DNA of 64,000 nt from [Candidatus Thermochlorobacteriaceae] bacterium GBChlB. GTDB lineage: Bacteria > Bacteroidota > Chlorobiia > Chlorobiales > Thermochlorobacteraceae. A model generated the notes under the pieces. The model had not been told where the DNA came from. It searched no databases and saw nothing but the letters and a program-made list of their open reading frames with translations. Both the position numbers and the translations under genes were made by a program. Shown in pieces: positions 25,022 to 33,259 of the stretch (position 1 is its first letter; each line of letters opens with the position of its first letter). The stretch covers positions 1-64,000 of the forward strand of contig JPGV01000020.1 in NCBI GenBank assembly GCA_000724175.1. The letters run 5' to 3'.

Positions 25022-25588
25022 TTAGGCTTCGACGAGTGAGCCGCCCTCGACTTTGAGCGTTTTATCGCCTTCTTTCCAGTTGCACGGGCAGAGCTCATCG
25101 GTTTGAAGCGCTTGCAAAACACGAAGCGTTTCCTCGATGTTGCGTCCCACATTCAGGCTGTTGACGCTTGCCCATTGAATCGTGCCTTGCGGATCGACGA
25201 TGAACGTGGCGCGCAGACAAACTTCTTCGTCGCCGGTTAAGATGCCGAGTTCGCGGCTGAGTTTTTTGCCATGGTCGGCAAGCATTGGGAATTTCAGGTC
25301 GCGCAGGTCTTGATGGTCTTTACGCCATGCGAGGTGAACGAAAGCCGTGTCGGTGCTGGCACCGTAGAGAACCGCATCGTTGTCGCGAATATCAGGATAG
25401 ACTCTGTTGAAACCCGCAATCTCAGTTGGGCAAACAAATGTGAAGTCTTTGGGCCAGAAGAATATCACCATCCACTTGCCGTCTTTTTTGTGGTCTTGCG
25501 ACGTAATCGTCGCAAATTCTTTGCCTTTTTCGGTGGAGACGACGGCTTCAAGCGAAAATTCCGGAAATTTTTGTCCTACGGTAAGCAT
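25022..25588 (-). CDS. ahpC: Alkyl hydroperoxide reductase / peroxiredoxin AhpC
   Basis: 188 residues. DFTFVCPTEIAGF holds the peroxidatic Cys (about residue 53); DELCPCNWKEGD near the C-terminus holds the resolving cysteines. It reduces hydrogen peroxide, organic peroxides and possibly peroxynitrite in the cytoplasm. The C-terminal CPC arrangement and neighbouring ahpD resemble the actinobacterial AhpC/AhpD pair rather than AhpC/AhpF. The 100-bp leader toward the superoxide dismutase gene contains two direct repeats of ATTGAGTTT but no clear promoter of the Bacteroidetes type. Confidence 0.95.
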   Translation of the reverse strand: MLTVGQKFPEFSLEAVVSTEKGKEFATITSQDHKKDGKWMVIFFWPKDFTFVCPTEIAGFNRVYPDIRDNDAVLYGASTDTAFVHLAWRKDHQDLRDLKFPMLADHGKKLSRELGILTGDEEVCLRATFIVDPQGTIQWASVNSLNVGRNIEETLRVLQALQTDELCPCNWKEGDKTLKVEGGSLVEA

Positions 25589-25689
25589 AGCTGTTATTGA
25601 GTTTATTGAGTTTGATTAGGAATGGTTACTATTACTACGCATTTATAAACGGCGCGATTTCCCAATACGTTGCACGGTTCGGAAAAAAA

Positions 25690-26454
25690 TCAGCCAATTT
25701 TTCTGGCGGCGTCAAGTCGCTCGGCAACGTTGTCCCAATTGATGATGGAAAAAATGGCGTTCACATAATCGGCGCGTCTATTTTGGTATTTCAGGTAGTA
25801 AGCATGTTCCCACACATCAATGACGAGCAACGGAATCGCGCCCCAAACGGTCAGGTCTTGGTGCTTTTCGGTTTGCAGCACCGTTAATTTTTTCGTTAGG
25901 GCATGATAAGCTAAAATTCCCCAGCCCGACCCCTCAACGGAAATCGACGCATTGACAAGTTGGGTTTTAAATTTATCGACGCCGCCGAAGTCGCTCGTCA
26001 AGGCTTTTTCTAACTCGGCGTTGGGTTTGCCGCTCTTGGCTTGGCTGGTTAGGTTCGTCCAATAAATTGTGTGCAAGATGTGTCCGGAGCCGTGAAAGGC
26101 AAGTTCGCGTTCCCAATGTTTAACGAGTGCAAAATCGCCCGTGTCGCGGGCTTTCTGCAAATTTTCTTCAGCTTTGTTTGCGCCTGCCACGTAGCTTGCA
26201 TGGTGCTTGTCGTGATGAAATTCAACGGTCGCTTTATCAATGACAGGCTCAAGCGCATCTTTGGCGTAAGGCAGGTCGGGCAACACATATTTGCCTTTGT
26301 CGTCCATGAGTTTATCGGTTTGGTATAGCATAGCAAGGATAGACGGTTTTGCATCCGCGACGGCGGAGAGTATCGGCGCGCCGACAAGTGTTGCGCCAAC
26401 AGCGCCAAGCGAGGTCTGTTTCAAAAAAGTGCGGCGAGATGAACGGTTTGACAT
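25690..26454 (-). CDS. Fe/Mn superoxide dismutase with Tat signal peptide
   Basis: 254 residues. The N-terminus SRRTFLKQTSLGAVGATLVG is a twin-arginine signal, so the enzyme should be exported in folded form. Metal ligands are in EFHHDKHHASY (first His), GSGHILHTIYW (second His) and the C-terminal DVWEHAYYLKYQNRR (Asp and His). It converts superoxide to oxygen and peroxide. Exported Fe/Mn-SODs are less common than cytoplasmic ones. It lies 101 bp upstream of ahpC on the same strand, forming an oxidative-stress group, although separate promoters are possible. Confidence 0.95.
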   Translation of the reverse strand: MSNRSSRRTFLKQTSLGAVGATLVGAPILSAVADAKPSILAMLYQTDKLMDDKGKYVLPDLPYAKDALEPVIDKATVEFHHDKHHASYVAGANKAEENLQKARDTGDFALVKHWERELAFHGSGHILHTIYWTNLTSQAKSGKPNAELEKALTSDFGGVDKFKTQLVNASISVEGSGWGILAYHALTKKLTVLQTEKHQDLTVWGAIPLLVIDVWEHAYYLKYQNRRADYVNAIFSIINWDNVAERLDAARKIG

Positions 26455-26606
26455 GTGCTGGACTTATTTTCGTTAAGAGAATTTAGGCTGTAACCACCAC
26501 TTGAAAGGAACTTTGGGCAATTTTCGTTTCCATGTCATTCTATTAACTTAACAGGGCATCAAGACGATGCTATTCCGTTCATTATCACAGCACTTACAGC
26601 ACTTCA

Positions 26607-28931
26607 ATGACTGGTCACTTCTGGCATCGCTTCTTTCTACTGCTGGCGTTTGTTTGCATGACCGTTTCTATTCCTGCGACATCGGCTCAATCCAACCATT
26701 CCATTGTTCTCGATGGAAAGCAGACATTCTATGCGGTTGGGCTTTACATGGATTTTCTTGAAGATAGAACCAAGTTGCTCACGATTGACAGCATCGCGTC
26801 GGAAGCGTATCACGGTCAATTTCAGCGCAGCACATCGGAAGCGATTAACTTCGGCTACTCGTCATCGGCGTATTGGGTGCGATTTACGATTCAATCAACA
26901 TCGGAGCATGAAGACTCTTGGTATTTGGAATCGAAGAATTACAACATCAAGCGCATTGACGTTTTTATGCGCGACGGGTCGGATTGGCTTGTCAAGTCAG
27001 GCGGACTCAGCTTGCCGTTTTCGGAGCGTGTGGTTCAGCATCGGTATTTTCTTTTTCCCATCGTGCTTCAGCCAAACGACCGCAAGACGTTCTATGTTCG
27101 ATTCGAGAGCGACGGCAACCTGACGATTCCTTTGAAACTTTGGCGCACCGATGCGTTCATCGCCAAAGACCGCAAAGAAATCTATGTGCTTGGACTTTAC
27201 TTCGGGATTGCCATCGCGCTGATACTCTATAATTTATTTCTTTTCCTAACGCTCCGCGACACGACTTACTCAATTTACGTTCTCTTCAACACGCTTTATG
27301 CGTCAGCGATTTTTATTTTTAACGGCTTTGCTTATGAATTTTTCCCGACCGACATCGCCGAGTATTGTTCGCGCCGACTGATTTTCTTCTTGTATCACTT
27401 CTCGATTGTCTTTGCGATTTGGTTTATTCGGTCGTTCTTAGAGACGCCGCGCCATGTGCCGCGCCTCGATAAAGTTTTGCTGACATTGCTTGTGTGTTTT
27501 AGTTCAGTCGCGCTCGGTGCGTTTTTTTTGGACTACGGCATTCTTTCGCGCAGCGTGAATTTTTTAACACTTCCAACGGCACTTGTCGCCCTAACGGTCG
27601 GTGTTATTCGCGTCCGTCAAGGCAACCGACCGGCGCGGTATTTTTTAATTGGCTGGACAGTGTATCTCGTCGGCGCAATGCTCTTTCAACTGCACGGCTT
27701 TGGCGCTGTGCCAAGCCATTTCATCACGGAGCAGAGCTATCAAATTGGGTCGGCGTTGGAAATGATTTTGCTTTCGCTTGCGCTCGGCGACCGAATCAAC
27801 TTGCTGCAAAGAGAAAAAGAAGCCGCTGAAGCCGAAGCACTTCAAGCGGAAATTTATCAGCTCAAAAACGTTGAGCTTGCAGGCTCTCTGGCGGAAACGG
27901 AACGGCAAAAAAAATTCGCCGAACAGGCGTTGGCGGAAATAGAATTGCAACGACAGATTTCGGAAGAAGCATTACGCGAATCCGAAATGCAAAAACAGTT
28001 CGCCCAAGAGATGAGCGACGCACTTGCTAAGTCGCTTCAAGCCGCTGAAGTCCAAAAGAGCGAGGCGGAACTACAGCGGCAAATCGCCCAAGAGATGAGC
28101 GCCGCGCTTGCTGAATCGCTCTATAATGTCGAGAATCAAAAAGACGAAATTGAGCGCCAACGCGCCGCTGCCGAACAAGCCAACGCGCTGAAAACTGAAC
28201 TTTTAGCCATCGCCGCGCACGACCTTAAAAATCCGCTCCAATCTATTCTTGGTTTTGCGTATCTCATTCGTGAAAAGCCCGATGATGTCAATGCTGTTGC
28301 CCAACGCGCCGAAACCATTGAACGCTCGTCGAAGCGCATGGTCAAACTCATCAACGATTTGCTCGAAGATGCCGCGCTTCAAGCCGGCAAATTACTCATT
28401 CAAAAATCCGCCGTCGATGTCGCCGCGCTGCTCTCGGTTGCCATTGAGCATAACCGCGCCCAAGCCGAGCAAAAATCGCAATGTATTGACGCGCGTCTCG
28501 AGCCAAACCTTATCGCCGAACTTGACGCCGACCGTATGCGCGAAGTGTTCGATAATCTCATCAGCAACGCCATCAAATACTCTCCAACCGGCAAAACCAT
28601 TTATGTCGAGGCGCAGCAGCATACAGGAATGGGAAGACAGGAAGCAGAAACAACCAACACACCTCTGTCTCCAGATTCTTCTATTCTGATTTCTATTCGT
28701 GATGAAGGACAAGGCTTAACGGACGACGACAAGAAAAAGCTGTTTGGAAAATTTCAACGCTTGTCGGCTCGACCCACAGGCGGCGAGAGTTCAACGGGAC
28801 TTGGGCTGTCGATTGTCAAGCAACTGGTGGAACTGCACGGCGGACGGGTGTGGGCAGAAAGCGAGGGCAAAGGCAAAGGCAGCACATTCTTCGTTGAACT
28901 GCCGATGCTCCATCGTTTCATTCAAGACTAA
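26607..28931 (+). CDS. 7TM-DISM sensor histidine kinase
   Basis: 774 residues from the ATG at 26607 with signal peptide HRFFLLLAFVCMTVSIPATS. Residues 30-190 are a periplasmic beta domain of the 7TMR-DISM extracellular type (SSAYWVRFTIQSTSEHEDSW). Seven membrane helices follow (about 190-400; for example YVLGLYFGIAIALILYNLFL). A long coiled coil with near-repeats (KKFAEQALAEIELQRQISEE) connects to HisKA (IAAHDLKNPLQSI, His near 536) and the ATPase domain (NLISNAIKYSP, DEGQGL, STGLGLSIV). The DISM class senses small ligands, often carbohydrates; the ligand is unknown. No response regulator is adjacent. The ATPase 3' end shares long identical DNA tracts with the kinase at 18919. Confidence 0.94.
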   Translation: MTGHFWHRFFLLLAFVCMTVSIPATSAQSNHSIVLDGKQTFYAVGLYMDFLEDRTKLLTIDSIASEAYHGQFQRSTSEAINFGYSSSAYWVRFTIQSTSEHEDSWYLESKNYNIKRIDVFMRDGSDWLVKSGGLSLPFSERVVQHRYFLFPIVLQPNDRKTFYVRFESDGNLTIPLKLWRTDAFIAKDRKEIYVLGLYFGIAIALILYNLFLFLTLRDTTYSIYVLFNTLYASAIFIFNGFAYEFFPTDIAEYCSRRLIFFLYHFSIVFAIWFIRSFLETPRHVPRLDKVLLTLLVCFSSVALGAFFLDYGILSRSVNFLTLPTALVALTVGVIRVRQGNRPARYFLIGWTVYLVGAMLFQLHGFGAVPSHFITEQSYQIGSALEMILLSLALGDRINLLQREKEAAEAEALQAEIYQLKNVELAGSLAETERQKKFAEQALAEIELQRQISEEALRESEMQKQFAQEMSDALAKSLQAAEVQKSEAELQRQIAQEMSAALAESLYNVENQKDEIERQRAAAEQANALKTELLAIAAHDLKNPLQSILGFAYLIREKPDDVNAVAQRAETIERSSKRMVKLINDLLEDAALQAGKLLIQKSAVDVAALLSVAIEHNRAQAEQKSQCIDARLEPNLIAELDADRMREVFDNLISNAIKYSPTGKTIYVEAQQHTGMGRQEAETTNTPLSPDSSILISIRDEGQGLTDDDKKKLFGKFQRLSARPTGGESSTGLGLSIVKQLVELHGGRVWAESEGKGKGSTFFVELPMLHRFIQD

Positions 28932-28934
28932 GCT

Positions 28935-29963
28935 ATGCTGAAAGCACCGCTTACGCTTGCCGTTGTTGGCGTCGGAAAATTGGGCGAACTGCATGCCAAG
29001 TTGTTATCGGAACTCGTGCGCGAGCGCAACGATGCGCGCTTCGTTGGTGTGTTCGACATCAACGGCGCTCGCGCCGATGAGATAGCGCGGCGGTTTTCTG
29101 TTCAATCGTTTAGCACGCTCGACGACGTTGCGCGCGCCGCGCAAGCAGCGTTTCTCTCAACCACCACGAGTTCGCATTACGCGATTGCAAAATTTCTGTT
29201 GTCCAAAGGCGTTCATTTGTTCATCGAAAAACCGATCACGACGACCGTCAGAGAAGCCGATGAACTTATCGCGCTTGAAAAACACCACGGCGTTAAACTT
29301 CAAGTCGGGCATATCGAGCGGTTCAATCCAGCACTGCGTTCAATCGACGGACTCCTTGGAACGCCAATGTTTATTGCGGCGGAGCGGCTATCGGGATTTT
29401 CAAAGCGCGCGACGGACGTCTCGGTCGTGCTGGACTTGATGATTCACGACATAGATTTAATCCTGTCGTTGGTGCGCTCGCCCGTCACGCAGGTCGCCGC
29501 GTCGGGCATGTCGGTTTTTTCAAACGAATTGGATATTGCCAATGCGCGGTTGGAGTTTGAAAACGGCGCGGTCGCAACCGTAACGGCAAGCCGCATCAGC
29601 CGCACCAAAGTTCGCAAAATGAGGCTGTTTTGCGCCGACCCAAACAGTTACGCCTCGCTGGATTTGACGACGGGAAAAGCAGAAGTGTTCCGACTGGTCG
29701 AGAAACCATCGGGACGAAAAAAATCGCTCAAAGAAAAAGCGACTGAAAAAGTTCTCGAACTATTCGGTGACATTGAGGACGCGCTGAACGGCAAAACCAT
29801 TGAATACCTTTCGCCCGACTCACCAAAAGTCAACGCGCTGAAATTGGAACAGGACAGTTTTCTCGATGCCGTGCTTTACGATAAGCCGATTCGTGTCTCG
29901 TCGCTCGATGGTCGCCGCGCCTTAGACACTGCGGTGCGCATTACCACTGCCATTCAGCGATGA
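28935..29963 (+). CDS. Gfo/Idh/MocA-family NAD(P)-dependent oxidoreductase
   Basis: 342 residues. LAVVGVGKLGELHAKLL is the N-terminal dinucleotide-binding fold, FIEKPITTTVREADEL holds the family's EKP catalytic Lys, and GHIERFNPA is the second conserved region with the substrate-side residues; DLMIHDIDLILSLV provides the active-site His. Substrates in this family are usually sugars or inositols, often in cell-envelope synthesis. The substrate is not evident here. It starts 3 bp after the 7TM kinase, so it is probably co-transcribed with it. Two hairpins follow the stop codon. Confidence 0.9.
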   Translation: MLKAPLTLAVVGVGKLGELHAKLLSELVRERNDARFVGVFDINGARADEIARRFSVQSFSTLDDVARAAQAAFLSTTTSSHYAIAKFLLSKGVHLFIEKPITTTVREADELIALEKHHGVKLQVGHIERFNPALRSIDGLLGTPMFIAAERLSGFSKRATDVSVVLDLMIHDIDLILSLVRSPVTQVAASGMSVFSNELDIANARLEFENGAVATVTASRISRTKVRKMRLFCADPNSYASLDLTTGKAEVFRLVEKPSGRKKSLKEKATEKVLELFGDIEDALNGKTIEYLSPDSPKVNALKLEQDSFLDAVLYDKPIRVSSLDGRRALDTAVRITTAIQR

Positions 29964-29964
29964 A

Positions 29965-30025
29965 GTGTTGGCGACCCGGCCGCTGGTGCCAACACGAAAA
30001 AGGCGTCTGAACCAAGACGCCTTTT
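29965..30025. terminator. Two hairpins between convergent genes, the second a terminator
   Basis: First, GTGTTGGC (29965-29972) pairs with GCCAACAC (29988-29995). Second, AAAAGGCGTC (29998-30007) pairs with GACGCCTTTT (30016-30025), an A/T-flanked stem that can act as a terminator in both directions, for the oxidoreductase and for rpsU. Confidence 0.75.
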
Positions 30026-30051
30026 GAAGATTCTATCGCGGGGAACTTCTC

Positions 30052-30249
30052 TTAGGAGTTGTTCTCCTCGTTGGCGCGCTGCGCCCTGCGTTTGCTGCGA
30101 GAACGCTTCAAGCGCTCCTCGACGGACTCTTTCGTAAAATAGGTGCGACGGCGGTATTCCTTCAATGTGCCGGAACGCTCATATTTTTTCTTAAAGCGTT
30201 TGAGCATCTTATCAACGGTTTCGCCTTCTGCAATTTGAACGCCTACCAA
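30052..30249 (-). CDS. rpsU: Small ribosomal subunit protein bS21, strong Shine-Dalgarno and TTG start
   Basis: 65 residues. [20 protein letters not shown] is the typical bS21 N-terminus and the C-terminal half is very basic ([11 protein letters not shown]). bS21 sits on the 30S platform near the 3' end of 16S rRNA. The start must be the TTG at 30249, because an in-frame TGA lies three codons upstream and TTG gives the conserved N-terminus. AGGAGGTGA at 30267-30259 is a nearly perfect complement of the anti-Shine-Dalgarno, while almost no other gene in the window has one. In Bacteroidetes, bS21 helps sequester the anti-SD and rpsU keeps a strong SD, suggesting feedback control; the same may hold here (inference). 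Confidence 0.95.
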   Translation of the reverse strand: MVGVQIAEGETVDKMLKRFKKKYERSGTLKEYRRRTYFTKESVEERLKRSRSKRRAQRANEENNS

Positions 30250-30258
30250 AAGATTTCA

Positions 30259-30267
30259 CCTCCTTCA
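30259..30267 (-). promoter_or_regulatory. Extended Shine-Dalgarno of rpsU
   Basis: On the minus strand AGGAGGTGA, overlapping the in-frame TGA that closes off any upstream start; nine bases separate the AGGAGG core from the TTG start. Unusually strong for this window. Confidence 0.85.
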
Positions 30268-30320
30268 TTTTGGCTTTTAGAGTTAAAGAAACATAAAAAA
30301 GTCGTTTGCTTCTTCGCCGG

Positions 30321-30839
30321 TCATAGATACCGCTCTTGCAAAATACGGCTGTGATGCAGTTCGTGTCCGAGAATCACGCTGGCAAGCGCGCGCACGGTTA
30401 CGGGACTACCGGAAGCAATGCCTTGACACGCGAGTTTTTCATCGCTCATGTTTGCAAAGAGCAAGATGCTGCTTTTTCTGACCATTTCAAACTCGGCGAG
30501 CAAATCTGGCAGCGTCCGCCGTTGGAAAAGCGCATTTTTGACATAGTCGTTTTCATTGAACCCGGGCAAGGGCTGCGTCTCGCCGCGCCCAAATGCCAGT
30601 GCTCGATACGCCATCACGCGCTCGGTATCAATGATATGTCCTAACACTTCCTTGACCGTCCATTTTCCGTCAGCGTAAGCATGATCATGCTTTGCGGGCG
30701 GCAACGTTCCCCACAGGGTTAGGACTGCCGACAGCCGCGAGTGAAGGGCTTGCATCACATCGGGTTCGGTAATCATCTGTAAATAGCCGTGATAGAACGG
30801 CGCGATTTCAGACGGGTCGGCTTTTGGAATGGTTCGCAT
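30321..30839 (-). CDS. DinB-family (DinB_2) protein
   Basis: 172 residues, a four-helix bundle of the DinB/YfiT kind. Conserved features are WTVKEVLGHIIDTERVMAYR and ILGHELHHSRILQERYL; together the His residues in GHIID and GHELHH form the family's metal triad. PGFNENDYV matches the conserved loop between them. Members include thiol transferases and stress-related proteins; no specific function can be assigned. It follows the zinc-ribbon gene by 15 bp and precedes rpsU by 71 bp on the same strand, so rpsU may be the last gene of a three-gene transcript. Confidence 0.86.
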   Translation of the reverse strand: MRTIPKADPSEIAPFYHGYLQMITEPDVMQALHSRLSAVLTLWGTLPPAKHDHAYADGKWTVKEVLGHIIDTERVMAYRALAFGRGETQPLPGFNENDYVKNALFQRRTLPDLLAEFEMVRKSSILLFANMSDEKLACQGIASGSPVTVRALASVILGHELHHSRILQERYL

Positions 30840-30854
30840 ATCGGGGACGGTCGG

Positions 30855-31568
30855 TTACTCTTCGGCGGGTTTTCGTTTAGCGGTTTTACGCAAGAGTTTC
30901 AACCTCGCTTTTTTGCCCGATTCCACCACTGCGCCGTTAGGGTCGATGCTCACATTTTCCAGCAATTGTCTTGTGCCGAGCGCACGAAATTCAATGGTAA
31001 CAGCGTTCATTCCGCTTGCAGTGGTGAGTTTAGTGCGCACAATGCCGACTTCGTTGAGTCCGGCATGATAGACCGCATCGCCGACGGCGTAAATGCCTTG
31101 CGGCGAGTATGTAATGCAGTCATCTTTTTTGAGGTCGTCTAATTTTTTTTCGCGGTCGAGCTGAATTTTCCATTCTTCGACGAGCTGAACTTGGGAGCAG
31201 TTATCGCAGCGCAGCCAGTATTTGCGCTCAGTCTCAACGGGTTCATCTTCTTCGCGCGGGCGGTCGCTGGGCTGCCATTCGCCGACAAAGGTTTGTGGCT
31301 GCACCGTGCCGCAGGTCTCGCAAAAAACGCCTTTGATTTTACCGGCTAAAATCAATTCGCGCTTGCTAATCGATTGGCCATTAGGGGCGGATACATGTTC
31401 CAGCACCACCGCACCTTTGGTTTTGGCGTTCACGGACTTTCCGTTGAGGCTTTTTTTAGCCTCTTTCGCCGCGCCGACAAGGCTGACGACTTTAGCGGCG
31501 ACTTTTTTCGCTGCGCTCTTTGCTCTTGCGGCTTTCGCCCTTGTTGTTTTTTTTATCTTCTCTGCCAA
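30855..31568 (-). CDS. Unrecognised zinc-ribbon-like protein with basic tails, strong Shine-Dalgarno and TTG start
   Basis: 237 residues from the TTG at 31568. The longer open frame to 31613 is rejected because GGAAGGAGA stands nine bases before the TTG. Layout: Lys/Ala-rich N-terminal tail (KIKKTTRAKAARAKSAAKK), a middle region with FCETCGTVQ and LRCDNCSQVQ, two CxxC pairs about 43 residues apart that look like a split zinc ribbon, then a small beta domain (YSPQGIYAVGDAVYHAGLNE, VGIVRTK) resembling the basic-transcription-factor or CarD-like SH3 fold, and a basic tail ending in KRKPAEE. I know no family for it. Zinc and nucleic-acid binding are inferred from composition. It shares strand and probable transcript with DinB and rpsU, and the unusual initiation signals of rpsU. 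Confidence 0.75.
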   Translation of the reverse strand: MAEKIKKTTRAKAARAKSAAKKVAAKVVSLVGAAKEAKKSLNGKSVNAKTKGAVVLEHVSAPNGQSISKRELILAGKIKGVFCETCGTVQPQTFVGEWQPSDRPREEDEPVETERKYWLRCDNCSQVQLVEEWKIQLDREKKLDDLKKDDCITYSPQGIYAVGDAVYHAGLNEVGIVRTKLTTASGMNAVTIEFRALGTRQLLENVSIDPNGAVVESGKKARLKLLRKTAKRKPAEE

Positions 31569-31576
31569 GCGATGTT

Positions 31577-31585
31577 CTCCTTCCG
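31577..31585 (-). promoter_or_regulatory. Strong Shine-Dalgarno of the zinc-ribbon gene
   Basis: On the minus strand GGAAGGAGA precedes the TTG start at 31568 with eight bases between the sequence and the start codon. Decides the start and, with rpsU, is one of the two best SD sequences in the window. Confidence 0.8.
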
Positions 31586-31654
31586 TGAAAGCGCTCGAAT
31601 GTAAATACTCCACTTCAATTTGTCAACTCGTGTTCAAACACAGTTTTTTGTGTC

Positions 31655-33025
31655 TTACGAGGTAATCGCCGCAATTAAATCGGACTTGGTGATAATTTGA
31701 AATTCGTGTTCAGGCAGTTCAACCAGCACGGCATTATCGCGCGAGAGCTCGTCCGAGAGCGTCGTGAGCGTTGTGCCAGAGGGGACAATCGGGAACGGTT
31801 TTTCCATATAGCCAATCACCTTGTTGTGCTGCGCGTTGTCTTCGCCGAGCAAAATCGAGAGAATTTTATTTTCACTGATGCTGCCGATTTCCGCACCGTC
31901 CGAGAGAATCGGCACTTGCGAGACTTCGTTTTTCTTCATCATCTCGAATGCTTCGGAGAGCGGCGTTTCAGGTGTCGCAAAAATTAGCTGTCGTTGTCTC
32001 TTCGACGCAACGATGTCGGCGGCGGTGAGCTTTGATTTTTGCTTATCAAACGACTGCGCGAAGTTATTTTCCTTCATCCAAATGTCGTTATACATTTTGC
32101 TCACATAGCGCGCGCCCGTGTCGGTAATCATCGCAACAATGAGTGCGTTCTCGTCCAAGCGTTTGGCGTATTGCAAGGCGGCGTGCAGTGTCGCGCCCGA
32201 TGAGCCGCCGCCGAAAATGCCCTCGAGCCGCGAGAGTTCTCGTCCTGTGTGAAACGCCTCGCCGTCGGCGACCGTTACTACATCGTCAATGATGCTAAAA
32301 TCGACCGTCTTTGGAATTTTGCTGCCGCCCATGCCTTCAAGTTTGTAGAGCCCTAATTCGGCGGGCATTTTGCCGCTTCGAAAATACTCGGCGTAGGCTG
32401 AGCCAACCGGGTCTGTGCCGATAATTTGTATTGCAGGATTTCTCGACTTCAAATATCGACCGATGCCAGTAATCGTGCCGCCTGTGCCGATGGCCGTAAA
32501 AACGTGTGTTACACGCCCGTTGGTTTGTTCCCAAATTTCAGGCCCGGTGGTCTCGACATGAATTTGCGGATTGGCGTCGTTGGTAAATTGGTTTGGGTAG
32601 TAGGAATTCGGAATCGTTTTGGCAAGGTGTTCGGCGACACTGTAGCAACTGCGCGGGTCTTCGGGCTTGACAGCGGTCGGCGTAATGACCACTTCTGACC
32701 CTAAGGCGCGAAGCAAATCGATTTTTTCCTGCGAGACTTTATCGGGCATCACCATAATCGATTTGTAGCCTTTGACCGTTGCGACGAGCGCGAGTCCGAT
32801 GCCGGTGTTTCCCGCCGTCCACTCGATAATCGTGCCACCGGGTTTAATGAGTCCCTTGCGCTCCGCGTCTTCAATCATGCTAAGCGCGATGCGGTCTTTG
32901 ATGCTGCCGCCCGGATTCATAAACTCCAACTTGGCCAGCACGATAGGCTTTACTGATTTAGCGATTCGATTGAGCCGCACCATCGGCGTCTGTCCAATGG
33001 TATCGAGAATACTGTTGTGCCACAT
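31655..33025 (-). CDS. Cystathionine beta-synthase with C-terminal CBS-domain pair
   Basis: 456 residues. The catalytic half is fold type II PLP enzyme: FMNPGGSIKDRIAL carries the PLP Lys (about residue 43), TAGNTGIGLAL the substrate loop, and GTGGTITGIGRYL the phosphate loop. Residues about 335-456 form two CBS motifs (LIFATPETPLSEAFEMMKKN and VPSGTTLTTLSDEL). The length and Bateman-like tail point to cystathionine beta-synthase (serine plus homocysteine to cystathionine) rather than cysteine synthase, which is shorter. The tail often binds SAM or adenosyl compounds. No other transsulfuration gene is adjacent. Confidence 0.9.
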   Translation of the reverse strand: MWHNSILDTIGQTPMVRLNRIAKSVKPIVLAKLEFMNPGGSIKDRIALSMIEDAERKGLIKPGGTIIEWTAGNTGIGLALVATVKGYKSIMVMPDKVSQEKIDLLRALGSEVVITPTAVKPEDPRSCYSVAEHLAKTIPNSYYPNQFTNDANPQIHVETTGPEIWEQTNGRVTHVFTAIGTGGTITGIGRYLKSRNPAIQIIGTDPVGSAYAEYFRSGKMPAELGLYKLEGMGGSKIPKTVDFSIIDDVVTVADGEAFHTGRELSRLEGIFGGGSSGATLHAALQYAKRLDENALIVAMITDTGARYVSKMYNDIWMKENNFAQSFDKQKSKLTAADIVASKRQRQLIFATPETPLSEAFEMMKKNEVSQVPILSDGAEIGSISENKILSILLGEDNAQHNKVIGYMEKPFPIVPSGTTLTTLSDELSRDNAVLVELPEHEFQIITKSDLIAAITS

Positions 33026-33259
33026 GGCGGTCTTCGGAAAAACGGTTTGGAAATGTGTCGTTCATTTTTCAGGCGGGAAGTTAAACATTGTCGGTTCATT
33101 TGCAAACGTGCGTTTGATGTTTCGGCACGCGCGACGTCGCCGCTCATCGTGTGATTCATCGCACAGTGTCGGCAGCTCGCCTTAAACCTTTCTGCGAGGC
33201 GCAGAGTCATACAGGCGTCAATTACGACACACACCATCAATTAACTAACGCACACGATT

